From Anoplopoma fimbria (Eukaryota; Chordata; Actinopteri; Perciformes; Anoplopomatidae), in assembly GCF_027596085.1 (NCBI RefSeq), contig NC_072465.1, positions 20,907,707-20,971,706 of the forward strand: a stretch of 64,000 nt of DNA, written 5' to 3'. Under the pieces are notes generated by a model that searched no databases, was not told where the DNA came from, and worked only from the letters and a program-made list of their open reading frames with translations. Shown here one piece after another: positions 1 to 10,860 of this stretch (position 1 is the first letter of the stretch; every line of letters begins with the position of its first letter). Both the position numbers and the translations under genes were made by a program.

Positions 1-158
1 AGCCTTGCCTCCCCCCCTGCTGGTCCATAGTCACAGACAGGTGCCAGGACTGGCCTCGGCCATATCGGCCACAGAAGGGCCGTGCTGCCGTCCTGCAGGC
101 TCAGAGACCCAGAGCTGGCTGACTCGCCTGAGCGCCATCTGGGCCCCCAGCCGGGAAG

Positions 159-206
<48 letters not shown>

Positions 207-755
207 GGCTCGAGCTGAGGAGGACTGTAGTGGGGGTGGACATGGCAGCAGGGAGGGTTGAACGTAGGCTTGGTTGAAGCGAGTGGATGTAAATGAAGGA
301 AAAGAGTGAAAGCAATGGTGAGACGGAGGATGTGAAATACGGGGAAAGAGGAGATGAGCCAGGTGGCAGCGTTGGAGAGGCAGAGACACAGAAATGAATC
401 GAGATGCAGGGAGTGAGAGAGATTTTAAGGGAACAGACAGAATGTTGACACAGCTTGTTGGTCTGCAATTCCCTCCAAGCCAAACACATTCCTTTCCAAA
501 GCTGTCAGATCTCAGATCAGTCCAAGACTCTGCTAAACAACAATTACGTTGGTTGTGTGGCCTAGAAAGATATGCGGACAAAATAAAAAGGCCAGATGAC
601 AAAGATAGTATCACTCCGGCCTCTCTTTGTGAGCACCCCGCTACCTTGATTGCGCTGTCAGTCACAAAGTCAGCCATCATTTCAACAATGAATCATCATA
701 ATATCTTTATAAGCCATGGCAGGTGCTAATCCCTTCTGTCTCTTCTTTCCCGCAG
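1..755 (+). other. Intron of cbfa2t2 (5' end of window)
   Basis: No exon of the MTG family could be recognised here. The stretch contains a (CCTG)n microsatellite around 159-206 and ends in the acceptor CCCGCAG at 749-755 that opens the first recognisable exon. Open frames across it are low-complexity products of the CCTG array. Confidence 0.6.
159..206. repeat. (CCTG)n microsatellite
   Basis: About twelve uninterrupted CCTG units, in the cbfa2t2 intron. Confidence 0.95.
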
Positions 756-2157
756 ACTCCCAGCGCGACTGTGCTCCACGGCCAGGCTCAGCATACGTTA
801 CAGATGAGATCTGGAGGAAAGCTGGTGAGAACACAATCAAATTTAATTACTGATGGGTTATTAAAAAGGATTTAGTATATTTAGTTAGATACAAAAAGGT
901 AATCCTGCATTTTATTCAAGCGATAAGACTACAGCGTAAGAATGTTTTGGAGCACGGATTAAATGAATTCCTAATTGATTGATGTCTCCCCCTGATATAT
1001 AGAAGAGGCGGTGAATGAGGTCAAGCGTCAGGCCATGGACGAGGTTCAGAAGGCAGTAGCAGAGGCTGAGCAGAAGGCTTTTGAGATGATCGCTTCTGAG
1101 AGGGCCAAGATGGAAAAGACTCTGGTTGATGCGAAGAAGAAGGCTAAAGAGGACGCCATCATGGTCATCAATGAGCAGGAGGACTCCAGTGAGGTGAGGA
1201 GAAATACAGATTGAGGAGATTCCAGAAGTCCTGCGTTGAAAATAAGCACATTAGATTAACTTTTATAACATTGAACCAACAGTAAGATGTACACAGTCAT
1301 ATATATATATATATATATATACAGCTGCTATAGTCAACATTTGTGTTACTTTAATCGGATTAAAAGACTACATCTAAGTGACAGGGCTTAAATCCAGACA
1401 CAACTATCACCTGACTCTGCTGTTCCACTCAGCTCTACGGAGCTTTACGGCATCTTTCAGCTCACTGTCTGGGTTCACCGTTATCACTATCATCAGTATT
1501 GTGATGCAGCTAGTTGTTTCAAGTGAAAAAAGATAGAAAAATCCTATTGCTATTTGTACAGCACCAAAGAGACAAAGGGAAAAAGACATAGCGGGGCATT
1601 GAGCAGCTGAAAGGCTAGATATTTCCTGGTGCAGAGAAAAATCGAGGTTAAAGAAGAGTGGGGACTTTGCCAGAATGCAATCAGCAGAAACTTGACATAT
1701 GTCAATGTTAGGTTTCTGCTTCCTCAAATCTGCATGTGAGACATTCCTGTGAAGACTAACAGTTGTCTCGTCTCTTTTTTTATGTTTTTTTCCCCCTCAG
1801 TGTTGCTGGAACTGTGGCCGCAAAGCCAGCGAGACGTGCAGCGGCTGCAACGCCGCACGCTACTGCGGCTCCTTCTGCCAGCACAAAGACTGGGAGAGGC
1901 ATCACCTCATCTGCAGCCCAGGACTTCAGGCTCAACCCAAACCAGTGTCCGCCATCAGTGCAAGCAGAGCAGCCGCAGCAGCAGCAGCAGCCGCAGCAGC
2001 AGCAGCAGCCGGGGTGTCTCCTGTAGGCCTGGTCGGTCTCAAGGCCCCCGACAGCGTCCCTTCGGTTTCCAGTCCCGGTGGAGACAAGGCGTCGGTGGCT
2101 TCTCGCTCCTCCACCCCTTCCACCCCCGCCTCCGCCCCTGAAACCAATGGACACTAG
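756..2157 (+). CDS. cbfa2t2: MTG/ETO-family transcriptional co-repressor, C-terminal three exons (partial)
   Basis: Three coding exons splice in frame: 756-824, 1003-1193 and 1801-2157 (stop TAG 2155-2157), all with AG acceptors and GT donors. The first encodes [22 protein letters not shown]. The second is an alpha-helical, Lys/Glu-rich stretch beginning [12 protein letters not shown] and ending NEQEDSSE, typical of the NHR3 region of the family. The last begins [13 protein letters not shown] and carries the full set of MYND (NHR4) zinc-finger Cys/His residues, ending near HHLIC. A Ser/Pro/Ala-rich tail follows, containing 14 consecutive alanines and ending in ETNGH. Family members are nuclear co-repressors that bridge DNA-binding factors to NCoR/SMRT and HDACs through the MYND finger. 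The upstream NHR1/NHR2 exons lie outside the window. Assignment to cbfa2t2 rather than runx1t1 or cbfa2t3 rests mainly on the convergent neighbour necab3 and on linkage to rbck1/tbc1d20; the family call itself is very secure. Confidence 0.85.
1969..2010 (+). repeat. GCN repeat encoding 14 consecutive alanines
   Basis: Coding trinucleotide run of GCA/GCC codons in the last cbfa2t2 exon, between the MYND finger and the Ser/Pro-rich tail. Eleven of the fourteen codons are GCA, broken by three GCC codons, so it is a candidate for length polymorphism by slippage. Confidence 0.95.
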
Positions 2158-3700
2158 GACGTGAAGGACATCGGTGGTGAACGTGTCGCCTATCCTCTTC
2201 CATACCGGGGAAGAAGTGAATCAGCAGCAAGAGGGAACTATTTGTGGGTTAAGTTAGGATAACAGATTTTTCTTCACACTCTTTTGGCAGAGAGAAATAA
2301 CAGATTATAGATGACTGTTTGAGTGATATGTCAACTGGGACTTTGGCTTTGGCAAAGAACAGAAGGGAACGTCTCGAATGCCTCTATTGGATGAACAGAT
2401 CTCCGTAACAGATGGAAACGTGTTCGTCCTCGTCCAAAACCACCAAAATCTTGGATCTGCAAGGGGCGGGAAAAAAAACCCAAACTGCTTTTATCTCTGG
2501 AAGTTATGAAAGAAAGCGTATGAGAAAAGACAGAAGAGATTTTATAAAAAGCAGTAAGGTTTAAAAGGCGCCTCCCCTCACTTTGTTGTGTATAGATTTA
2601 AGATAGTGAGGTGGTGGTGGAAAATGGAAACAGTGTAATAGTACCAGCCATAAAGCATCTGTCTTCTTCCTGTAGGAACATCTGACAGGAGACCACATAA
2701 GGGTCGTCTCTGCAGCTCCTCCTGTATACATAAATATTTGCTCGCCAACTTCTTGTCAGGTATTCATGTGTGTGAATGCGTGCGTCAAACGGTCGTCCAG
2801 TCAGTGAATATTGTACAGCATATAAATCACTTTTTGTCAAAGCAATATTAAAAAGTGAAGTGTTCAGGTATCTCAAGCCGTTTCTGCATCACCAAAGTTT
2901 TCAGTCGCAAGAGAGAAAGAGAAAGTCTTTGTCATCTCCTGTAAATGTCTTGTGAACAAGAGAAAATTATACACTAACCCCACATCATATCTACTTTTAT
3001 AAAGAGCTTAACTAGGAACTCCGGTGATTTTCTTTCATTTCTGATCATCGGGCGTCTTCAAAGTACAGAGAGAAAGGTGATGGTGATTGGTTCAAGTAAG
3101 GGCAGGAAGGTGAAGTTAAAAAAAGATTTTTCACTCTGGTTGCAGTTTTATTTTGGCACTTGTTGGCATCACCAGGTGTGTATGGCGGGGTCGGACGCCG
3201 CTCTAAATCTTCCACCATTGCAATGTTTGCATCAGGGGATTGTAATTCAGCATTTCCAGTACAGCTTTTCACAAAAGGGATGACTCATTGAAATAGAACT
3301 AATCAAAAAGGGAGAGAAATCTCACTGGTGCTCACGTTGCCGTGGTGAAGGTTTAGAGCAGCGACTCGGTCCCACGGAGAATCTCAGGAGGCAGCTAAAA
3401 TGTATTTGTATGTACAGATCATTATGTTCTTTTTCCCCCCTTTTGTCGCAGTTAGGTTCAAGTCAAAAGTTTAGTGAGAGTCTTTGATTTATCATACTCT
3501 GCTGTTACAACTGAGACATTGTTCTTGTTTTTTTTCCGTTTATTGTAAGATGACTTTGTAAAGAATATTATGAGAGAATGCCTTTATTTTGTGAGCCACG
3601 ATTTTCTTCGTTCTTATAACACGTTCTTTTGTTATGATGCATAACTTCATATGAAAAAAAAGATATCTTGACATGAAGTATGAAATAAAGAAATAGAATT
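2158..3700 (+). other. cbfa2t2: 3'UTR of cbfa2t2
   Basis: Follows the TAG stop without an obvious intron and remains unique-looking sequence up to a cluster of polyadenylation signals: AATAAA at 3684-3689 and another at 3763-3768. The exact cleavage site cannot be read from sequence alone. Confidence 0.6.
3684..3689 (+). promoter_or_regulatory. Polyadenylation signal AATAAA (cbfa2t2)
   Basis: Canonical hexamer about 1.5 kb after the stop codon. A second AATAAA lies at 3763-3768, so alternative 3' ends are possible. Confidence 0.55.
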
Positions 3701-5580
3701 ACCTCAAAGTAGCTCTTTGTCTTTTGTCTGATTGCCCTTTAATATAAGGGAATACATGATGAAATAAAGGTCAACTCTACGATCATAAATCACAGTTTTA
3801 GGAGGTGTGAAAATAAATATCTGTCCATGAATTTAGAATATCCTCATCTCTGACATAGAATTAAAATGTCTTATTAATGGCAACAGTTAGTAGAACCCAT
3901 GGTACTCATTATAATAAAAAAATATAATCATCAGCTATATATAGTCAGTGTATCAGAAACTGAAAAGGCTACATATAATTTATATAACCTTGAGAAACTA
4001 ATATTTATTATACAGAATTTTAAATGTAGAGTCTAGTCTATAAGGTTGTTTAGTCAGCACAGCATTTATTGGGGTTAATATTTCTAAGTTGAGATATTCT
4101 ACTTACAATCCTTTAATATTAAGAATATTTTGGGCTACATTCAATGCTATAGTTAATATTTCATATATTAGGTTTGTGATTTGTGCAGAGCAGAACAAAC
4201 TCTGATGATGAAGTCATTTTCAGTACAAACCAACATTATATTGAACCACAAAATGTTTCTTCCAAAAGTAGTTGATATAACAGAGCTTCAGAAAACCTTT
4301 TAGAAAAAGTCATATTCATATTTATTATCAATAATTTATTATTTATGTAAAGCTTCATTGAACATGTTTAAAACTATCTTCTTAATATCTTAAAAAGTAT
4401 AGACAACAATAGCTTCTTCAAAAAATGTATTTTACTGCACAAAGGTTCTTCTCAAAAGCCACACAAGTCTTTAATTTTTGCATCCTCTTTGTCTCCTTAA
4501 TGTTATGAATTATTCAGTGACTCCTGTTAAAATATACAAGTGGCATCTTTGAACGCAGGTATCAAGTAATGGGGAGGCTCCTCTAGAGATGGAATTATTC
4601 TGAAGTGGGTGGAAATTGTGTCATGTATAATGTATAATGTTTTCCACCTCTGAAAGGTAATTAATATTCAAGTCAGTCCACGCTGAAGGTCTGTATCAAA
4701 AAAGGACAGCGGTCGCTTCAACAGATACTTTAGTCATCATCGTGTTTTACATCAAAAGAAGCTTTATAATAATTCAAAATGCAGTAGAAAAATGTGATAT
4801 TGTATGTAACCACAAGGTGTCAGTATAAGATATATTTTAAGAAGTGTCTTTGCTTCTAAAAGTCAGAAGATCCAGTGGGTGACCTGATGGAAATGTCTGC
4901 TGAAAAGCAGAATGTGATCACAGTCCACAATTACTCATCTATGAAATAAAAAAATCATACAGAATAATCTAAAAGCATGAATTTTAGTCTGAGGAGGTTT
5001 TTGTTTTACAAAGTGAAAATATTAGAATTAAGTATTATTGGCTAAATGTATTCATCTCAATCAAAAATAAAAGTACATAATGCTGAAAAATGCCCATTTG
5101 AGAGTGTTATACAACTATATAGTATATTATTGAATTATTAGTATGGATACATTAAAATGTGTATGTAGCGTTAAGTTAAATTCATGTTAAATTGAAGTTT
5201 CTCAACTTTATATACTGTAGCTATTGGGTGTTTTTTTGTACAACAATGCATCCAATGTCAAATAAATGTAGACAATTAAAAGTAAAATGTTTCCCTCTAA
5301 AATTTGTAGGAGTATATACAGTTAAATGCAAAACTAAAAGCGTCTTAAATATGTATGTAGGTACACCATATGAGTAAATATACCTGGTTACATTCCACTA
5401 TAGTTACAGCCTATAGGCATATTTTTTAATTGCAGATAATATATCTTCACAAAAGCAGCTGCTGTTGTTTGTCTTTGCAATCATCATTGTTTCAGCTTTT
5501 TTTCAGCAAAGATCTACAAAAACATTATAAAGTGTATTCCCTATATAATTAGTTGATCTAAAAATGAAATATGACTCATC

Positions 5581-5610
5581 TGTTGTATGCAGAGAATTCT
5601 GCATACAACA
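5581..5610. repeat. Perfect 13-bp hairpin with 4-nt loop
   Basis: TGTTGTATGCAGA, then GAAT, then the exact reverse complement TCTGCATACAACA. It abuts the left edge of the Tc1 relic and may record its insertion or an unrelated palindrome. Confidence 0.8.
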
Positions 5611-5612
5611 AC

Positions 5613-6810
5613 AAACACAGTGCTTTCAGAAAGTGTTCAGACTCAATTCCCCATAATGACAAAGCAAAAATAGGATAAACAAAATAATTCATTAAAAAGA
5701 AAAAAATGAAATATCCCATTTAAATAATTATTGAAACTCTTAACTCTACTTATTTGAAGCGCCTTCGGCCGTGATTAAGCCATGAGTCTTCACACGATAA
5801 GCTTATCACGCCATTTGGGGATTTTCTTCTCTGCAGACGCTCTAGAGCTCTCTCGGGTTGGATGGGGACCTTCGGTGGACTGACATTTTCAGGTCACTCC
5901 AGTGATATGTGATTGGGCGGAAGTCTGGGCTTTGAGGACATTCACAGAGTTGTCCCTGAGCCACTCTCATTGTTCAGTTGGAAAGCATACCTTTGGGCCC
6001 AGTCTGAGGCCCTGAGGACTTCCTTAAATATATATCTGTACTTCACTCTATTCAGTCATCCCTTGACGTGGCACAGAGTCCCTATCGCTGACCTCCAACA
6101 CCACCATGCTTCACCAATAGGACGGTTCAATCATCAGACCAGAGAACCTTGTTTCTCACAGTCTGAGAGTCCTTTAGGTGCTTTTATGCAAACTCCAAGC
6201 AGGCTTTCATGTGTAATCCACTTTTATCAGGCCACTCTATGTTGCAGTGATGGTTGTCCTTCAGCAGGTTTCTCCCATCTCCACAAAAGGATCTCTGGAG
6301 CACCACTAGAATGACCTTCAGCATACCAAGGCCCTTCTGCTCTGAACAAGGGCATAGGTTTCAACATTGTTGAGGGACCCTCATTTAGCAGGCGGTCTGC
6401 AGGTCCTCCCCAGAACATTTCTGCATCACTTAATGGTGGAAATGTCTTTATTTATGTAAAGAAAAACACAAATTCAGTCTCCAGGTGACAATTCAAAATA
6501 GAATGGAATATAAAAAGGAGTATGGCTCTCTGTATTGCTTTCAAATATTTATCATCCTGTAAATTATCTAACATGACTTTACTCCAAAAATAATGAGTTT
6601 GCTAACATGTCGGTAGGGACAATTCGGTTGTCCCCAAATATTGGTAGGAACACTCTGCTTCAACCTCATGGCTTGTTTGTTGCTCCAATAAGCATTCACA
6701 GCTGCGAGACCTTATATACACAGCAGGTGTGTGCCTTTCCATGTTCAATCAATTGAATTGATGTAGACTCCAATCAAGGTGTAGAAACATTTCAAAGATG
6801 ATGAAAGAAA
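5613..6810 (-). mobile_element. Degraded Tc1/mariner transposon (antisense, non-coding)
   Basis: Read on the plus strand, this matches the complement of a common teleost Tc1-like element. It has a terminal motif (CAGTGCTTTCAGAAAGTGTTCAGAC) near 5617, then GGTTGGATGGGGACC, CATCAGACCAGAGAACCTTG and TCTGAGAGTCCTTTAGGTGC, and at the far side CAGGTGTGTGCCTTTCCA and CAATCAATTGAATTGATG. A transposase would have run on the minus strand, but it is riddled with indels and shorter than a full element, so no frame survives. The right terminal repeat is not recognisable. An old inactive copy. Confidence 0.75.
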
Positions 6811-7398
6811 CGAAAGCTTTTTACCCAAACAAAGGATACTAACAAGAGGTAGGCAAAGTAATATGAAGGTGTATTGACTGGTTGCAGAATGATTAAACGG
6901 GGAGGGAATCCAGCTTGAGGAGGCAGAGGTTTAGGGGAACTGTTGACTGGTGAAAAAGGCAGAGCAAGAGAGATGGAAAGAAGAGAGTGTGGCGAAGCAG
7001 TGAGTGAGCAGTAATGTTCTGTAGCTGAGTAAATGATCTGGAGAGGACTGGGAGGAAAGCAAAGGTTGATATACCCCAGTGCTGACAAGTTGATGTATTT
7101 CAGATGCAGAAATCAGGGAGCCAGGAGAGTGAGCGGAAAAGCCACGGCCACAATACATTCACTATACACTATTGCAATTTTACATATTTTAGTTTGTGGC
7201 CAATGTTTGTTTACTTATTAAGATGCTGCATGGTGTAGCTCCCCCCAACCCCTTTAATAATATATCCTAACAGGTTCATGGTGAATTAAGAAAAACAAGG
7301 TTGTCAACGAGCGGATCCTGGTATAATAAGTAGTGTAACAAAATTTGTTAGACTGTTTTTTCAGTTACAGCAACAAAACAGTTGAACAGTTGAACATG

Positions 7399-7404
7399 TA
7401 TATA

Positions 7405-7460
<56 letters not shown>
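7399..7460. repeat. (TA)n microsatellite
   Basis: Roughly 30 TA units with one TG interruption near its start. Confidence 0.95.
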
Positions 7461-7468
<8 letters not shown>

Positions 7469-8050
7469 TATTTTATTTTTATATATGTTTTAAGCCAATA
7501 GTTTCCGTCCCAACTTTATGCAGGAGCCAGAGTAATGGAAGTCACTTTAGATTCTGTCCTTGCTTTTCAAAGCTCCTCTCTTGACGCCTCCAAAACAAGC
7601 TACAGTATTCAAGGTAGTGAAACTACAAAAATATTTCTTTCATACCCTCCCCTTCCTGTTTCCTCACTATTTTCTAATTTCTGTAGTTTCTTATATCATC
7701 TACTCTGATAACAGCTCCTAGAGAATGGTTAATACCAGTGTCAAGCACTGGAAATGATATGGTTTCTCTCCACAAGCTTTTGCTCACCAGTGTTAGTTTT
7801 ATTTTCTAAATGAATCATTATTCTCCCACATATAAAATGGCCTACATTTAACAAGTTCTGCAATGACCTATGAAATATGGCATTTATGTCATAACAACAA
7901 AAGTACACAGAACCTTTGGCAAGTTAATTACTCCTGTATGTCATTTTTTTCTAAATAAATGTTCAACTCCTTATTGTACTTGGCACTGTCTGGTCCATAC
8001 GTTAATGATGAATAGAAACATATGATTGTTTTACAAGGCCTTTGATGAAC

Positions 8051-8051
<1 letters not shown>

Positions 8052-8110
<59 letters not shown>
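8052..8110. repeat. (CA)n microsatellite
   Basis: About 29 perfect CA units followed by a short TA stretch. Confidence 0.95.
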
Positions 8111-8115
<5 letters not shown>

Positions 8116-8559
8116 TTATTTAATGTGTGTATATGTTCCTGGTTCCTACAGCATTAAGTAAACATCTTCAGTTTGGGTTATTCACAAAAGCTTGGCAAAC
8201 CCTTTTTCTTATGTAATTTAAATAAACGTATCAGAAAACAGTATTTGTTGTAGATACTTAATGAGATACAGATAACTAGGCAGCAGTAGAACAATGGGAA
8301 CTGGAACAAGTACAGAGCCTGATAGTAGCTGCACAGAAAAACCAGTATTTGTACCCAGTGGATTACTTGTGAATAATACATTCAATGCCTGCCTTAACTG
8401 TATAGCAGTATTCCTATAGCTGAGTGCTCAAAGGGTTTCACAGAAAACCAAGAGAAGTTCTGTGCGTCATGAGGAGATAACATTAGAAACAAGGTTAAAA
8501 GACTACAGCTAAGCTAGCAGCTCTTTGAGGCTGTAATAAAGCATAACCGTACTTGAGCT

Positions 8560-8990
8560 AAATGCCAACATCACCATGCTAACGTGCTACCAAAGACAAT
8601 GCTGACGTTAAGCAGGTATAATGTTTACCATATTTACCATCTTAGTTAATTGTGTTAGCATGCTAACATTTACTTATTATCACTCAAGTACAGCTGAGGC
8701 TGATGTAGATGTCATTAGTTTTGCTGGTATTTGGTCGTAAACAAAAGTACCGGATAATTTCAAACATAGACCTGAGGGTGACAGTAGATAAAAAGTCAAG
8801 GAATCACCAACATTTTCACAATTAGGGGAAACATTGATATATCTGTTCCAAATGTCATGGCAATCTATGTTGTTGACATCTCACTATAGCCACTTTAGGA
8901 TTTATAATCTGGGGAGCATGAATTTCTGAGATATGTAGTCTTAAATACAGTGGTGGACTGACCGAACGACCAACCGACTCTAGCGTGTCT
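8560..8990. repeat. Interspersed repeat fragment, family not assigned
   Basis: Contains phrases I know from many fish loci, such as GTTAGCATGCTAACATTTAC, TACAGCTGAGGCTGATG and AAATGTCATGGCAATC. No coding potential or clear termini. Probably a non-autonomous DNA transposon remnant; class is a guess. Confidence 0.5.
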
Positions 8991-9651
8991 AAAAAAAGGG
9001 TAACCTTATACATTGGTGGGATTATTTGAACAAAAGACAAACACCATGACCACACAAGGATAAAAACTAAAAAATGGTAAAATAAATACCAGACCGTGAT
9101 GAGAGCACAGCAAGGTAAGAATGTCAAATTCACAACTTTACAGTCCAAATCCATTGCACTCAATAAAATGTAGCAATGCACACGGAGCTAACATTGTGTC
9201 TGTCACCTCTGCTCAGCCTGATGCGTAAATAACATGATGGCATTGGAGGATCTGTCACAGTTCATCATTACAGGGAGGGCAAGAGGACATTGGAGTTGAT
9301 CTTACTGCCATTTTTTAGGATTATAAAACTCTCTGTCCCAAGCTGTCTTTTTCACATTTTCACATCAATCCTACAGACATTTATTTTTCTTTCCCTTCTC
9401 TTTCTCTCCCCATCTGCTCCTCTGTAAAATGTTCAAATGTTCTTTGACGGAAGTTCTTCAAGGCCAGGAGAGACGCAGCAATTGATTTTGAGACTGTGTT
9501 TTTTGTACATTGCTACTGCTGTGCTGGATCACATCGAAACAAAGACGCTGCATGACATTTTGCTTTTGTATGTTCTGCTCAGCTCCTGCATTTCCTTAAA
9601 CAATCAATACAGAAACATTTACAAGAACAATTTGTGTGTAACCTTTTAGAT

Positions 9652-9760
9652 CTTAAAGGTGCAGTGTGTAGGATTTATTGACATCTATCAGTAAGGTCGC
9701 AGATTGCACCCATCTGAAACATCTCCATTGTGCCAGAAAAAAACGCTGTTCGTGTTCAAT
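9652..9760 (+). repeat. Fish interspersed repeat, 'GTGCAGTGTGTAGGATTTA' family
   Basis: Begins AAAGGTGCAGTGTGTAGGA and continues through a GTCGCAGATTGCA phrase. Copies of the same family recur at 16855-16963 and 37720-37935 in the opposite orientation. Confidence 0.55.
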
Positions 9761-10806
9761 GCGAAACTACAAGTAACAGTTAGTTTTTTCAGTCATTAGT
9801 CATGTTAGTCATTTGTGTCATTAGCCACTTGGCTCATTTGTCACTTGCTAGTCTTGTGCTTAGTAAGGCAAGTAAAGGTCAACCACGCTCTTCTCCTAAA
9901 CCCAGCAAAGTGGATTTGTTGCCTAAATCTAGCTTCCTGTGAAGACGGAAGTTTATTTCGAAAAGACACTATGCATGCTATGAGCATAAATTCACAGGCC
10001 GTGGCTCACATGTACAAACGTGCTTGAGGGTAACTAGAGCATCATCATTTTTAAGCTTAGGAGCACTGACCAGGTTGCGATATTTTAAGCATTGGGGGGG
10101 GGAGAATGTGTTCGAAGAAACATAGAAGTGCAACAAAGCACCTCCATGTTAACATAAACACAACCATTTTTATTTTCAGGTGATTGATTTAAAGAAAAAC
10201 ATACTTATTAATATTATATTCACTGTCTGCCCTTCTTTAAGAACACAAATTGGGATACTAAATTGTAATTTATGGCAAACCCCAACTACATTTGAGAAGT
10301 CTCTGAGTCAAAGCGGACGAGTTAGAGTTTCAGAAGCTAGACACCCTCTGAACATGTTTCCTCCCACACAGTCAAGTTTCCAGTGTGAAAGAAATGAAGA
10401 TACTAAGGCATGAAATAGGACAACAGCTGTTGCTTAGTCACCTTCGGCCCCCGGTCTTTGAATTTCTGAGGAGATTAGTTGCATTTAAAATCGTCAGAAA
10501 CGCACTAAAAATTAATCATCTTGTGTCCTTCTCTTTTTATTTGCAGTTTTATTTTGCTGCTTTGACCTCATATACACATATCCGATTTTAAGTATCTCCG
10601 TGCTTTTGTGTTGACATTCTTCAATTTTCACTTCAATCTTGTAAATTTTAAACTTGTATTCTTCTAACCCAAACAACAAACACAGGCTTTGACTTTGGAT
10701 GTCATCTGCGTTGCCTTCTTCACAATAAAGTAACCAAGGTGGAGGAAAAAAACAATGGGGAGGAACAAAACAGGACAACAGATGTCCCTTGGTCACCTTA
10801 GCCCTG

Positions 10807-10860
10807 GCCCTTGGCTCTCTGAAGTGATGAGCTGTGTTTGTACACATCAGAGCCAAGGGC
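10807..10860. repeat. Imperfect inverted repeat (12-bp perfect stem)
   Basis: GCCCTTGGCTCT at 10807-10818 is the exact reverse complement of AGAGCCAAGGGC at 10849-10860, with a 30-nt loop. A related but diverged version of the left flank occurs near 10418-10472. Confidence 0.7.

Noticed and set aside
1763..2141. Gln-rich and Ser/Arg-rich frames over the cbfa2t2 last exon
   Set aside because: Out-of-frame shadows of the alanine-coding GCA run; the MYND frame is the real one.
5913..6314. 133-residue plus-strand open frame
   Set aside because: It is antisense to a decayed Tc1 element whose own coding strand is minus.
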